In this document: positions 36,184 through 45,282 of the stretch, piece after piece
Layout of the letters: every line of letters starts with the position of its first letter
Numbering within the stretch: the stretch's first letter is position 1
NCBI RefSeq assembly: GCF_006363815.1
Contig: NZ_RRYT01000036.1
Location: 1 to 45,408 of the forward strand
Direction of reading: 5' to 3'
Origin: Thermomonospora catenispora
Lineage (GTDB): Bacteria > Actinomycetota > Actinomycetes > Streptosporangiales > Streptosporangiaceae
Length of the DNA stretch: 45,408 bases
Notes under the pieces: generated by a model
Databases searched by the model: none
What the model was told of the DNA's origin: nothing
What the model saw: the letters and a program-made list of their open reading frames with translations, nothing else
Program-made: the position numbers and the translations under genes

Positions 36184-37437
36184 GTGAGCAGGAAGCAGCG
36201 GTTGCCCCGCCCGGGCCCGCCGCCGGGTCCGCCCGCCGACGACACCGGCTGCGACGTCCTGCACGTGGACATGGACGCGTTCTTCGTCAGCGTCGAGCTG
36301 CTGGAGCGTCCGGAGCTGCGCGGCCGGCCGGTGATCGTGGGCGGCACCGGAGGGCGCGGGGTGGTCGCCTCGGCCTCTTATGAGGCGCGGGCGTTCGGGG
36401 TGCACTCGGCGATGCCGATGGCCCGGGCCCGGCGGCTGTGCCCGCAGGCGGTGGTGCTGCCGCCCCGCCACGACCGGTACGCCCGGGTGTCGGCCGCGGT
36501 GATGGAGATCTTCCGGTCCGTCACCCCCCTGGTGGAGCCGCTGGCCCTGGACGAGGCGTTCCTGGACGTCTCGGGGGCCCGCCGGCTGCTGGGCCGCCCC
36601 GCCGAGATCGGCCGGCTGATCCGGGAACGGGTCCGCGCCGAGCAGGGCATCACCTGCTCGGTGGGCGTCGCGACCACCAAATTCGTCGCCAAGCTGGCCT
36701 CGACCCGCTGCAAACCGGACGGGCTGATGGTGGTGCCCGCCGACCGGGTCACCGACTTCCTGCATCCGCTGCCGGTGGCGGCGCTGTGGGGCGTGGGGGA
36801 GCGCACCGAGGGCCATCTGCTGCGGCTGGGCCTGAAGACCGTCGGCGACGTGGCCCGGGCGCCGGTGGAGGCGCTGCGCCGTGAACTGGGCGACGCGCTC
36901 GGCTCCCACCTGCACGAGCTGGCGTGGGGACGCGACCCGCGGCGGGTCGCCCCCCATGCGCCGGACAAGAGCGTCGGCGCCGAGACGACCTTCGATGAGG
37001 ACGTCGCCGAGCCCGAGCGGATCCGGCGGGAGCTGCTGCGGCTGTCGGAGAAGGTCGGCGCGCGGTTGCGCGCGGGCGGCCACTGCGGCCGGACGATCGG
37101 CGTCAAACTGCGCACCGCCGAGTTCCGCACCCTCACCCGCGCCCGGACCCTGCCCGAGCCGACCGACACCTCCCGCGTGATCTACCTCACCGCATGCCGG
37201 CTGTACGAGGCGGCGGGCCTGGAGCGGGTGCCGCTCCGGCTGGTCGGCGTGCGCGTGGAGAACCTGGTCGCCGGAGGCACCCCTCTCCAGCTCGCCCTGG
37301 ACGAGACGGAGGGCGGCTGGCGGGAGGCCGAGCGTGCGATGGACCGGGTGTCCCGCCGGTTCGGCCGCGGCGCGATCCGCCCGGCGTCCCTGCTGCCCCT
37401 CACGCGCCGGACCGACGATCACCGTGACCGGCGATGA
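36184..37437 (+). CDS. dinB: DNA polymerase IV (Y-family, DinB)
   Basis: 417 residues. Catalytic acids: Asp29 in LHVDMDAFFVSVE and the Asp123-Glu124 pair in LALDEAFLDVSG. Nucleotide-binding GVVASASYEARAFGVHSAMP near 60-79. Thumb helix-hairpin-helix LWGVGERTEGHLLRLGLKTV near 202-221. Little-finger domain from about 255 to 385. It copies damaged templates with low fidelity. No canonical C-terminal beta-clamp motif (QLxLF) is obvious; LQLALD near 363 is the nearest. The GTG start is supported by the -10 element rather than by a ribosome-binding site. Confidence 0.95.
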   Translation: MSRKQRLPRPGPPPGPPADDTGCDVLHVDMDAFFVSVELLERPELRGRPVIVGGTGGRGVVASASYEARAFGVHSAMPMARARRLCPQAVVLPPRHDRYARVSAAVMEIFRSVTPLVEPLALDEAFLDVSGARRLLGRPAEIGRLIRERVRAEQGITCSVGVATTKFVAKLASTRCKPDGLMVVPADRVTDFLHPLPVAALWGVGERTEGHLLRLGLKTVGDVARAPVEALRRELGDALGSHLHELAWGRDPRRVAPHAPDKSVGAETTFDEDVAEPERIRRELLRLSEKVGARLRAGGHCGRTIGVKLRTAEFRTLTRARTLPEPTDTSRVIYLTACRLYEAAGLERVPLRLVGVRVENLVAGGTPLQLALDETEGGWREAERAMDRVSRRFGRGAIRPASLLPLTRRTDDHRDRR

Positions 37438-37595
37438 GGACGATGGTCCCGGGGGGCGTGGGACTGTCGAGAGGCCGCCTCGGGATGGACGTTTCCTTTC
37501 GAACACTCGTGGGGCCTCGTATTGTGGGCATATCACCGTTGAGTTCTCCGTCCGTCATCGGAACCCCCGATGCGGGGCTGTCGTTGGGAGGCGCC

Positions 37596-37994
37596 GTGCC
37601 GCTCTCTGAGCACGAGCAGCGTCTGCTCGACCAGATCGAGCGGGCGTTGTACGCCGAGGATCCGAAATTCGCGCACGCCGTCCGCGCCAAGGACCCTCAG
37701 GTGCATTACAAGCGCCGGATCGTCAAGGCGGTCCTCGGTTTCGTGCTGGGCGTGGTCGTGTTGATGACCGGACTGGTCCTCAACGCCGGGACCACGACGA
37801 TCGTGGTCGGTGTGGCCGGCTTCCTGATCATGGTCGTCGCCTGCGTGTGGGGACTGACCAGCTGGAAGCGGATGGCGGGCATCGCCGGACCCGAAGCCGG
37901 CCCCCGGATCCGGCAGCCCGGCCGCCGGCCGCCCCGGGGCGGCTTCATGGAGCGCATGGAGGAGCGCTGGCGCCGGCGCACCGAGGGGCAGTGA
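37596..37994 (+). CDS. DUF3040 family membrane protein
   Basis: 132 residues from a GTG with GGGAGG five bases upstream. The start PLSEHEQRLLDQIERALYAE then DPKFA is the DUF3040 signature. Two transmembrane helices follow (about residues 47-67 and 70-92), then a basic, Arg/Pro-rich tail. The family is restricted to actinobacteria and has no known function. Codons upstream in the same frame, back to the dinB stop, are not conserved-looking. TTCGAA-N16-TATTGT (about 37499-37526) could be its promoter. Confidence 0.9.
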   Translation: MPLSEHEQRLLDQIERALYAEDPKFAHAVRAKDPQVHYKRRIVKAVLGFVLGVVVLMTGLVLNAGTTTIVVGVAGFLIMVVACVWGLTSWKRMAGIAGPEAGPRIRQPGRRPPRGGFMERMEERWRRRTEGQ

Positions 37995-38066
37995 CCGTTC
38001 GTTCGCCCTGCTGAACGGAGCCTCCCGCCCCGGCGCGCCCCGTCCGCCGGCGCCTCGGCCCGCCGT

Positions 38067-38085
38067 GGCCCCCTCCGGCGGGGCC
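38067..38085. terminator. Hairpin after the DUF3040 gene
   Basis: GGCCCC (38067-38072) and GGGGCC (38080-38085) around a 7-base loop, in the 211-base spacer before the convergent transglutaminase gene. Confidence 0.4.
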
Positions 38086-38136
38086 GCGCCCTGATCGAGG
38101 GCGCCCTGAGGAGCACGCCCTCGTCTCGGCGGCGCG

Positions 38137-38207
38137 GAGCCGTCTCGTCCCGCCGGCGGGCGGCGCGGCGGGCCCGCTCCGCCGAGGACGGGGAACGGAG
38201 ACGGCTC
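38137..38207. terminator. Long-range 10-bp inverted repeat at the end of the transglutaminase gene
   Basis: GAGCCGTCTC (38137-38146) and GAGACGGCTC (38198-38207) are perfectly complementary; the 51 bases between contain further GC-rich complementary stretches. The right arm overlaps the minus-strand stop codon. Probable complex terminator for the minus-strand operon, or for both converging units. Confidence 0.45.
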
Positions 38208-40668
38208 AGCGGCGACGGAGTTCCCGCCGGCCCCGGTCCCGCGACCGGATGAGCGCGAGACCGTCCACGGCGCCGACGGCCCGCCGGCCGGTCTCCCGCA
38301 GGGACTCCAGCGCGGACGGCGGGGCCAGGCGGGCGCGCCAGCGGGTCGGCAGGTCCACCGCCGCGCCGAACGCCTCGTGCACGATCCGCAGATCCTCCCG
38401 CAGGGTGTCGGGCGGCGCGGGGACGGTGGCGTAACGGGCGCGCTCCTCCGCGACGGCCAGGCGCTGCAGCGCCTCCACCGCCGGACCGGTGAGGTTGAGG
38501 GACTCGGTGATGCGGCGGGCGGCGGCGCGTGGACTGTCTCCGGAACGCCAGTCCACGCCGTGGTCGATCGCGTCGGCGCGCAGTTCCTGCCAGGCGGCGT
38601 GGGCCAGGGCGGCCGCGTCGCCCGCCGCCGCGATCGACGGCTCACGGCGGCCGCCGGGCCCGCGCGCGGCGGGCCGCCCGTCGGCCGCGGCCGACGACAG
38701 CGCCCGCGACCAGCGGCGCCGCCGGGTCAGCAGCCGGGCGGCCAAGGGGGTCGCCAGGAACAACAGCACCAGCGCGCCCCCCGCCAGCCAGCCCACGACG
38801 AGCCTGTCGCCGTCCTCCGCCCCGTCGTCGGCCGCTCCGGCCCGTCCGGCGTCGCCGGCGTCGGCGGGCTCCCGGGACCCCGGACGCGTCGCCGGCCGCT
38901 CCGCCTCACCGCTCGAGGACGGCGCCGTCGGGCTCTCCTCACCGTCCCGAGGCCGGTCCTCCTCCTCCGCCGCCGGCCGTGCGTACCGGGGGACGGTCGC
39001 GGTGCCCTGTCCGGCGGTCCCCGCCGGGGTCGGCTCGAACCGCACCCAGCCCGCCCCCTCGAAGTACAGCTCCGGCCAGGCGTGCGCGTCACGGGACCGC
39101 ACCACCCACCGGCCGTCGGGCCCCTGCGACCCGCGGGTGTAGCCCATGGCGACCCGGGCCGGGATGCCCAGGATCCGGGCCATCATCGCCATCGAGGCGG
39201 CGAACTGCTCGCAGTAGCCCCGCTTGCTGACCAGCAGGAAGTCGACCAGGTCGGAGGTCCCCCGCGGAGCGGCGGCGTTCAGGTCGTAGACGAAGCCGCC
39301 CTCGGCGGCGAACCACCGCTGCAGCATCATCGCCTGCTCGTACTGCGACCGGGCGCCCTCGGTCACCTCGTCGGCCAGGCGGCGGACCGGCTGCGGGATG
39401 TCGCTCGGCAGCCGCAGGTGCCGCCGCAGCACGTCGGCGGCGGCCGGGCCGGCCTGGGCGAGCTGGCGGGCGGTGGGCTCGGCGCGCACGCTGGTGACGC
39501 TGTAGGTCCGGCCTCCGGCGTCGTCGCGCAGCGAGTAGATCATCAGCGACTCCGGGTCCACCCGCCAGTCCCCTTTGACCGACACCCGCGACGGCGCGTA
39601 GGGGGCGGGCAGGAACGTCATGTTCCGCACGTTCTCCGCCACCGAGACCCGGGTGGTGACCGCATAGGTGCGGGCGGTCAGCAGCCCCGGCGGCGCGGGC
39701 AGGGTGCGGCCGGCCACCCGGTCGTCCGGGGTGCTGCGCAACGGGCTGTAGGTCCAGCGGTCCCCGTCGAACCGGTCCAGCGCGTACAGCCGCAGATAGT
39801 CCGGGGACGGGTCGTCGGTCCGGTAGGTCAGCACCACCTGGTCGCTCAGCCGGGTCAGCTCCCGTTTCAGGCTGACCAGCGGATCGGGGGTGGTCACCGT
39901 CTGCGAGCCGCCGTCCCCGCCGCCTCCGCCCAGATCCAGCAGTCCGCGCGGGTGGATCCCCGGCACCGTCGCGGGCACGATCACCGCGATCGCCACCGCC
40001 GCCAGCCCCAGCCGCCGCCCGGCGGCCGTCAGCGAGCGCGCGTTCACCCTGGCCCGTCCGTCCCCTCCGCCGTGCCGGCCGGGCACCGGATGCCCCCACA
40101 GGCCCACCTGTTCCCGCGAGTCGGTCAGCAGCAGCGCCAGGAACCCGGCCGCGCCCAGCGCGAACGCGACCCAGCTGAGGTTCTCCTCGCGGATCGCGGC
40201 CGGCACGCTGTACAGCGCCAGCAGCGGCAGTCCGGCCGGGGCGGCGCGGCGCAGCTGCACCGCCAGCAGGTCCACCAGCACCGCCACCGTGCCGATGCCC
40301 AGCGTCGCCAGCAGCTCGATCCCGGCGCCGCGCGGCACCGGCGCGGCGTAACGGCCGGCCGCCTCCCAGCCCTCCGACAGCAGCCGGGCCAGCCGCGCCA
40401 GCGACCCGGGGGTGGGCGCCACCGCCAGCAGGGCCTGCCCGGGGGCGTACCGCACCGTCAGGTACACCAGCAGCGCGGCCGACGCGACCAGGGACGCGGC
40501 CGCCGTCGGCAGCCTCAGCCGCCGGGCCAGCGCGCCCCCCGCCGCGACCGCGATGATCGCGCCCAGCCCCGACCACGCCCACCCGGAGCCCTCGAACAGC
40601 GGGTGCAACCCGAGCGAGGCGAGCAGCGTCGCCAGCGCGGCGACGACCGTCAGCCGCATGCGCGTCAT
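38206..40668 (-). CDS. TgpA-like membrane transglutaminase (DUF3488/transglutaminase/DUF4129)
   Basis: 820 residues. The N-terminal part (to about 230) has several transmembrane helices. The extracytoplasmic core follows with RLYALDRFDGDRWTY near 303 and a transglutaminase domain whose catalytic Cys486 lies in KRGYCEQFAASMAMM, with His in SRDAHAWPELYFEG near 527 and WVRFEPTPAGT after it. An acidic linker leads to a last membrane helix (about 625-650) and a cytoplasmic DUF4129-type tail with AWQELRADAIDHGVDW. The role is probably peptide or cell-envelope processing. ATG overlaps the DUF58 stop (ATGA). MoxR-DUF58-TgpA is a recurrent trio. Confidence 0.92.
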   Translation of the reverse strand: MTRMRLTVVAALATLLASLGLHPLFEGSGWAWSGLGAIIAVAAGGALARRLRLPTAAASLVASAALLVYLTVRYAPGQALLAVAPTPGSLARLARLLSEGWEAAGRYAAPVPRGAGIELLATLGIGTVAVLVDLLAVQLRRAAPAGLPLLALYSVPAAIREENLSWVAFALGAAGFLALLLTDSREQVGLWGHPVPGRHGGGDGRARVNARSLTAAGRRLGLAAVAIAVIVPATVPGIHPRGLLDLGGGGGDGGSQTVTTPDPLVSLKRELTRLSDQVVLTYRTDDPSPDYLRLYALDRFDGDRWTYSPLRSTPDDRVAGRTLPAPPGLLTARTYAVTTRVSVAENVRNMTFLPAPYAPSRVSVKGDWRVDPESLMIYSLRDDAGGRTYSVTSVRAEPTARQLAQAGPAAADVLRRHLRLPSDIPQPVRRLADEVTEGARSQYEQAMMLQRWFAAEGGFVYDLNAAAPRGTSDLVDFLLVSKRGYCEQFAASMAMMARILGIPARVAMGYTRGSQGPDGRWVVRSRDAHAWPELYFEGAGWVRFEPTPAGTAGQGTATVPRYARPAAEEEDRPRDGEESPTAPSSSGEAERPATRPGSREPADAGDAGRAGAADDGAEDGDRLVVGWLAGGALVLLFLATPLAARLLTRRRRWSRALSSAAADGRPAARGPGGRREPSIAAAGDAAALAHAAWQELRADAIDHGVDWRSGDSPRAAARRITESLNLTGPAVEALQRLAVAEERARYATVPAPPDTLREDLRIVHEAFGAAVDLPTRWRARLAPPSALESLRETGRRAVGAVDGLALIRSRDRGRRELRRR

Positions 40669-41906
40669 CGGACTCCGCCCTCCGTGCTCGAGGCCGGCTC
40701 CTCGACCTCCCGATCCGCCGCCCACACGGCGGCCAGTTCGGCGGCCGAGCGCACCGTCATCACCCGCCAGCCGGCCGCCCGCAGCACCCCCGCCGCCCGC
40801 CGCGTCCGCGCGTCGCCCAGCGGATCCACCAGGATCGCCACATGGGGCGAACCCCCGCGCCGGGAGGCCGCCAGCGTCCGCGCCTCCTGCGCTTCCAGCG
40901 CCCCCAGCACCGCCACCACCGGCCCGTCGGAGTCCCGGCCCGCGCCCATCGCGGCCAGGCCGGGCGCCAGCGACCGCGTCGAGGAGGGCCGCACCGCCGC
41001 CAGGTGGTCCAGCAGCGCGCCGGGGAACGACGCCGACGCCGGCAGCGCCGCCCCGGCGTCGGTGACCAGCCGCAGCCCCACGCCCGACCGGCTCACGTGC
41101 ACCCCCACCGACGCGGCGATCGACACCGCCTGTTCGAACCCCGAGGCCGGGCCCTCCCCGGCGTGCGCCGCGCGTCGGGTGTCCAGGAACAGGGTGCCGG
41201 TGCTCCGCCGGTGCTGCTCCTCGCGGCGCACCATCAGCTCGCCGCGCCGGGCGGTGGACCGCCAGTGCACCCGCCGCAGGTCGTCGCCGTGCCGGTACTC
41301 CCGCGGGGTCACGTCGTCTTCCCCGGCGCCGGCGGGCGCATGGGCGGGGCTGTCCCCGCCGTCGATCCGGCCTCCCGGCACCCCCCCGGGCGGCAGCGCC
41401 ACGACCTGCGGGGTGACCGTCAGCCGGTCCGTCAGGCTGAACGAGCGGACCAGCTCCACCAGTCCGAAGGGGTCGGCGAGCCGCACCGTCAGCGGCCCCA
41501 CCCGATACCGGCCGCGCACCTCCGCGCGGATCCGGTAGCCCAGCTCGCGGGCCTCGTTCGACTCGATCTGGTCGATCACGAACCGGGCCCGCCCGCCGAG
41601 GGCGTAGGGCACCTGGTCCTCGACCATCAGCAGCCCGCTGGGCAGCCGGGAGACGTTCTCCAGCCGCAGCCTCACCCGGGCCTCCTGCCCGACCGGCAGC
41701 CGGGGCGGGTCCAGCCGGCGGGCGCAGGCCAGCCGGTACCGGGTGCGCGCGACCACCGCCGCCGACAACAGCGGCAGCGCCAGCACCAGCGTCCCGGCGC
41801 GCAGCAGATCCCGCTCGCCCAGCACGAACGCGCACACGATGGCGGTCACCCCGGCGGCGACGAACGACCGTCCGCGGGTGGTGAGGCCGCCCAGCGTCCT
41901 GTTCAC
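40665..41906 (-). CDS. DUF58 domain-containing protein
   Basis: 413 residues. Two N-terminal hydrophobic segments (about 14-55) are followed by a beta-rich region, then the DUF58 core: EDDVTPREYRHGDDLRRVHW near 207-226 then RSTARRGELMVRREEQ. The family is a von Willebrand-A-like fold and works with MoxR ATPases, perhaps in assembling or activating envelope enzymes. The GTG start has GGAG upstream. It lies between moxR (48-base gap) and the transglutaminase gene (ATGA overlap). Confidence 0.92.
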   Translation of the reverse strand: MNRTLGGLTTRGRSFVAAGVTAIVCAFVLGERDLLRAGTLVLALPLLSAAVVARTRYRLACARRLDPPRLPVGQEARVRLRLENVSRLPSGLLMVEDQVPYALGGRARFVIDQIESNEARELGYRIRAEVRGRYRVGPLTVRLADPFGLVELVRSFSLTDRLTVTPQVVALPPGGVPGGRIDGGDSPAHAPAGAGEDDVTPREYRHGDDLRRVHWRSTARRGELMVRREEQHRRSTGTLFLDTRRAAHAGEGPASGFEQAVSIAASVGVHVSRSGVGLRLVTDAGAALPASASFPGALLDHLAAVRPSSTRSLAPGLAAMGAGRDSDGPVVAVLGALEAQEARTLAASRRGGSPHVAILVDPLGDARTRRAAGVLRAAGWRVMTVRSAAELAAVWAADREVEEPASSTEGGVR

Positions 41907-41954
41907 GATGCGATTCTCCGTCGGCGGCCCCGGCGCGGCGGCCGGGGCGGCGGC

Positions 41955-42986
41955 TCAGCGGTGCGGCGCCGGCACCGGCAGCCGGTTCACCAGCTCGGTC
42001 ACCACGTGTTCGGGCAGTCGCCGTTCCAGTTGCGCCTCGGCGGTCGGCAGCAGGCGGTGCGCCAGCACCGGCACCGCCAGCGCCTGCAGATCGTCGGGCA
42101 CCACGTAGTCGCGGTCGTCGAGCGCGGCGTAGGCGCGGGCGGCCCGCACCAGCTGCAGCGTCGCCCGCGGGGAGGCCCCCAGCCGCAGGTCCGGGTGGCG
42201 GCGGGTCGCGGTGATCAGGTCGATGGCGTACTGCCGCACGCTCGGCGCCACGTGCACCTGGCGCACCACCTCCACCAGCGCCCGCACGTCGGCCGCGTCG
42301 GCGACCGGGGTGAGCCGGTCCAGCGGGGAGGACTGGCCGTGCGTGTCGAGCATCTCCAGCTCGGCGGCCGGGTCCGGGTAGCCCATGGAGATCCGTGCGG
42401 TGAACCGGTCGCGCTGCGCCTCGGGCAGCGGATAGGTCCCCTCCATCTCCACCGGGTTCTGGGTGGCGATCACCATGAACGGCGACTCCAGCCGGTAGGT
42501 GGTGCCGTCCACGGTGACCTGGCGCTCCTCCATGCACTCCAGCAGGGCCGACTGGGTCTTGGGGGAGGCCCGGTTGACCTCGTCGCCGACCAGGATGTTG
42601 GCGAACACCGGTCCCGGCTTGAACTCGAACTCGCGCAGCTTCTGGTTGTAGGCGCTGACCCCGGTGATGTCGCTGGGCAGCAGGTCGGGGGTGAACTGCA
42701 CGCGGCGCACCGAGCAGCGGATCGAGCGCGCCAGCGCCTTGGCCAGCATGGTCTTGCCCACGCCGGGGACGTCCTCGATCAGCAGGTGCCCCTCGGCCAG
42801 CAGCACCGTCAGCGCCAGGCGGACCGCCATCGGCTTGCCCTCGATGACGGACTCCACCGCCTCACGGATCTTGGCGGCGATCCGTACCAGGTCCTCCAGG
42901 CCGGATGCGTCGGACCGGGACGATCCGGGCGAGGGGGTCGGGGGATGGGGGTTCGCATACGACTCGCCCTGCGTCCCTACTGCCAC
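41955..42986 (-). CDS. MoxR family AAA+ ATPase
   Basis: 343 residues from a GTG with GAGGAGGG upstream; the longer frame reaching 43145 includes a non-conserved stretch. Walker A is [15 protein letters not shown] near residues 72-86; Walker B is [20 protein letters not shown] near 133-152; sensor region [20 protein letters not shown] near 173-192, then QRDRF. The C-terminal lid has [20 protein letters not shown] near 270-289. MoxR ATPases act as chaperones for partner proteins such as DUF58. It is the first gene of the minus-strand trio. Confidence 0.95.
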   Translation of the reverse strand: MAVGTQGESYANPHPPTPSPGSSRSDASGLEDLVRIAAKIREAVESVIEGKPMAVRLALTVLLAEGHLLIEDVPGVGKTMLAKALARSIRCSVRRVQFTPDLLPSDITGVSAYNQKLREFEFKPGPVFANILVGDEVNRASPKTQSALLECMEERQVTVDGTTYRLESPFMVIATQNPVEMEGTYPLPEAQRDRFTARISMGYPDPAAELEMLDTHGQSSPLDRLTPVADAADVRALVEVVRQVHVAPSVRQYAIDLITATRRHPDLRLGASPRATLQLVRAARAYAALDDRDYVVPDDLQALAVPVLAHRLLPTAEAQLERRLPEHVVTELVNRLPVPAPHR

Positions 42987-43408
42987 GAACCCTCCTCGGC
43001 AACGCCCGCCCCTCGCAGGTCCCGGCGGGGCGCGGCCCCCGCCGCGGCCTGCCGTGAGGCACTGTGCATGTCCAACCTGTCTTAACGACCCTACGTCGTC
43101 CGTCCGTTCCGCCGCGATGTTCGATCGCGGGGACGGCGGGACCATTCTGCCGTCCCGCGGGGATCGTCATGGCCTCGGTGAGTTGTTCCTTTTGTTGTGC
43201 TCTCTTCGGGGCGCCGAAATTCCCCACTCCGCTCCACGCCCTTTCCGGAACGCGCCTCCCCGTCCCTCGGCGGAGGGCCGTGCGGGCGCTTGGGGCCCGC
43301 GGCGCAGGAGAGGGGGCCGGCGGGGCGCGCCGCGCCCCCCACATCGACCCACCCATTCTGACCTGCGGATTTGTCGCGTGAGAAAGAACAGCACAGGGGT
43401 TTTGACAG
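42987..43408. other. Divergent spacer between moxR and mraZ
   Basis: About 420 bases without a gene. Base composition is less GC-rich around 43160-43240. It should hold the minus-strand moxR promoter (not identified with confidence) and the upstream region of mraZ. It contains a stem-loop, GGGACGGC (43130-43137) and GCCGTCCC (43149-43156), with an 11-base loop, and a GC palindrome near 43325-43345. Short open frames here show no protein similarity. Confidence 0.6.
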
Positions 43409-43436
43409 TTGACGGTGGGGAAGAGTGGAGTAGAGT
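43409..43436 (+). promoter_or_regulatory. Promoter of mraZ and the division/cell-wall cluster
   Basis: TTGACG (43409-43414), 16-base spacer, TAGAGT (43431-43436). An overlapping TTGACA at 43402-43407 would need too long a spacer. The spacer is occupied by GTGGRG direct repeats, so binding of MraZ there would block RNA polymerase. This is the first promoter of the mraZ-rsmH-ftsL series. Confidence 0.6.
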
Positions 43437-43450
43437 GGAGCGCCGTGGGG
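43415..43450 (+). repeat. MraZ boxes: four GTGGRG direct repeats at 10-bp spacing
   Basis: GTGGGG (43415), GTGGAG (43425), GTGGAG (43435) and GTGGGG (43445) are spaced exactly one per ten bases, that is one helical turn, on the same strand. MraZ is known to bind several GTGG(G/A)-type repeats separated by about five bases upstream of its own gene; this array fits that arrangement and predicts autorepression. Confidence 0.8.
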
Positions 43451-43488
43451 GCCGGTCGCGCCCTACGCGGCACGGGGAGGTGGGCCGG

Positions 43489-43920
43489 TTGTTTCTCGGC
43501 ACCCACACTCCACGCCTCGACGAGAAGGGACGGCTGTTCCTGCCGGCGAAGTACCGCGAGGAGTTGTCGGGGGGCTTGGTGATCACGAAGGGCCAGGAGC
43601 GCTGCCTCTACGTCTTCCCGATGGCGGAGTTCCAGCGGATCACCGAGGCTCTGCGCGCCGCGCCGGTCACCGACCGGGGGCTGCGCGCCTACAGTCGCGT
43701 CTTCTTCGCCAGCGCCTCCGACGAGAAGCCCGACAAGCAGGGGCGCATCACCATTCCGCCGGCCCTGCGCGCCTACGCCGGCCTCAAGCGCGACTGCGCC
43801 GTCATCGGCGCCAACACCCGCCTGGAGATCTGGGACGCCCAGGCGTGGGAGAGCTACCTGGAGGCCGAGGAGCCCGCCTTCGCCGAGCTTTCCCAGGAGG
43901 TGATGCCCGGGATCGTGTGA
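43489..43920 (+). CDS. mraZ: Transcriptional regulator MraZ
   Basis: 143 residues, the usual length, with two AbrB-like SpoVT domains: [20 protein letters not shown] near 2-21 and then YREEL, and [20 protein letters not shown] near 77-96 then ALRAYAGL. It represses the division/cell-wall cluster by binding repeats before its own gene. The start is a TTG preceded by GGGGAGG at 8-base spacing; an in-frame GTG at 43480 overlaps that site, so TTG is preferred and matches the family's M-F-L-G-T start. Confidence 0.95.
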   Translation: MFLGTHTPRLDEKGRLFLPAKYREELSGGLVITKGQERCLYVFPMAEFQRITEALRAAPVTDRGLRAYSRVFFASASDEKPDKQGRITIPPALRAYAGLKRDCAVIGANTRLEIWDAQAWESYLEAEEPAFAELSQEVMPGIV

Positions 43921-44259
43921 CCGTTCACGCGCCGGTCCGACGACCGGTACGGCCGACGTTCGGCCAGGTCTCCACCCGCTCTTCGGTCAGCTGACGCAGC
44001 TTCCCCGGTGTCAGGTGACGGCTTCCCCCGCACGGCGGCGTGCGGAACCTCCTCGAGGTGAGGTAGCGGATGGGGACCTGGCCGGACGAGGTGGCCGGCC
44101 CTCGGGGGCTCCCGCGGGGACCGACACGGCGGTGCGCCGCCGCGGAGTGCGCGGCGTCGTGACGGGCGGGGAGAAGGGCCGGCGGACACCACGACCGCGC
44201 AGGCTCGCCGCGTCGCACGGCGCCGCGGCCGGCGCGGCTGCACGAGGGGGTGAATTCCG
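43921..44259. other. Spacer between mraZ and rsmH
   Basis: About 340 bases, long for this cluster. It contains a 10-base palindrome, GTCAGCTGAC (43986-43995), several GC-rich self-complementary segments, and GAGGGGG (44244-44250), a ribosome-binding site for rsmH. Translated frames are Arg-rich and show no family resemblance. A second promoter is possible but I cannot point to one. Confidence 0.5.
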
Positions 44260-44301
44260 ATCAGCGACAGCGCCACCGCGCCGCGGTCCGCTCACGTTCC
44301 G

Positions 44302-45282
44302 GTGCTGCTCGACCGCGTCGTGTCACTGCTCACCCCCGCCATCGACAGCGCCGCCCGGCGCGATCCCGGGCGCGATCCCGTCTACGTCGACGCCACCCTG
44401 GGCCTCGGCGGGCACGCCGAGGCGATGCTGACGGCGCACCCCCGCCTCCGCCTGGTCGGCCTGGACCGCGATCCCTCCGCCGTGGAGCGTTCCGCCCGGC
44501 GGCTGCGGCGGTTCGCCGACCGGATCCACCTGGTGCACGCCGTCTACGACGAGCTTCCCCGTGTGCTGGCCGACCTGGGCCTGCCGCACGCCGACGCGGT
44601 CCTGTTCGACCTGGGCGTGTCCTCCCCCCAGCTGGACGAGGCCGAGCGCGGCTTCGCCTACTCCTATGACGCCCCGCTGGACATGCGGATGGACACCACC
44701 CAGAGCCTGACCGCCGCCGACGTGGTCAACGACTACCCCCTCGAAGAGCTGGCGCGGATCCTGCGCGAGTACGGCGAGGAGCGCTACGCCCGCCGGATCG
44801 CCGCCGCGATCGTCCGCGAGCGCGCCCGGGAGCCGCTGCGCTCCAGCCGCCGGCTGGCCGAGCTGGTGCGCTCCTCCATCCCCGCGGCGACCCGCCGCAC
44901 CGGCGGCCATCCCGCCAAGCGCACCTTCCAGGCGCTGCGCATCGAGGTCAACGGCGAACTGGCGATCTGGGAGCGGGCGCTGCCCGCCGCCCTGGAGACG
45001 CTGCCGGTCGGCGGGCGGGTGGTCGTGCTGTCGTACCACTCCCTGGAGGACCGGATCACCAAGCGGGTGCTGACGGCGGTCAGCACCGACACGACCCCGC
45101 CCGAGCTGCCGGTGCCGCTGCCGGACCGGCAGCCGCGGTTCCGGCTGCTCACCCGGGGCGCCGAGCTGCCCACCGACGAGGAGACCGCGGCCAATCCGCG
45201 CGCCGCCTCGGTCCGCCTGCGGGCGGCCGAGCGGATCCGCGAGCCGGTCACCGGTCCAGGAGTCCCAGGAGGCGACGCATGA
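44302..45282 (+). CDS. rsmH: 16S rRNA (cytosine-1402-N4)-methyltransferase RsmH
   Basis: 326 residues from the first conventional start, GTG at 44302. Motifs: [15 protein letters not shown] near 29-43 (SAM binding), [20 protein letters not shown] near 97-116 then [25 protein letters not shown] near 213-227, and [14 protein letters not shown] near 245-258. It methylates C1402 of 16S rRNA. Conserved residues H-V-P (as in H-x-x-VLL) precede the GTG in frame, and the ribosome-binding site GAGGGGG is at 44244-44250, which suits an ATC at 44260 and not the GTG. The true start is therefore probably upstream, at a non-standard codon; see findings. The stop overlaps the next start by ATGA. Confidence 0.93.
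   Translation: MLLDRVVSLLTPAIDSAARRDPGRDPVYVDATLGLGGHAEAMLTAHPRLRLVGLDRDPSAVERSARRLRRFADRIHLVHAVYDELPRVLADLGLPHADAVLFDLGVSSPQLDEAERGFAYSYDAPLDMRMDTTQSLTAADVVNDYPLEELARILREYGEERYARRIAAAIVRERAREPLRSSRRLAELVRSSIPAATRRTGGHPAKRTFQALRIEVNGELAIWERALPAALETLPVGGRVVVLSYHSLEDRITKRVLTAVSTDTTPPELPVPLPDRQPRFRLLTRGAELPTDEETAANPRAASVRLRAAERIREPVTGPGVPGGDA

Noticed and set aside
37434-37595. ATG at 37434 overlapping the dinB stop as start of the DUF3040 gene
   Set aside because: The DUF3040 signature begins at the GTG at 37596, which has GGGAGG in place; the upstream part is not conserved-looking.
42987-43145. N-terminal extension of the MoxR protein to 43145
   Set aside because: The extra residues are unconserved and the GTG at 42986 has a strong GAGGAGGG site.
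43064-43381. Small plus-strand gene in the moxR-mraZ spacer
   Set aside because: No ribosome-binding site, no recognisable domain, and the translation is composition-driven.
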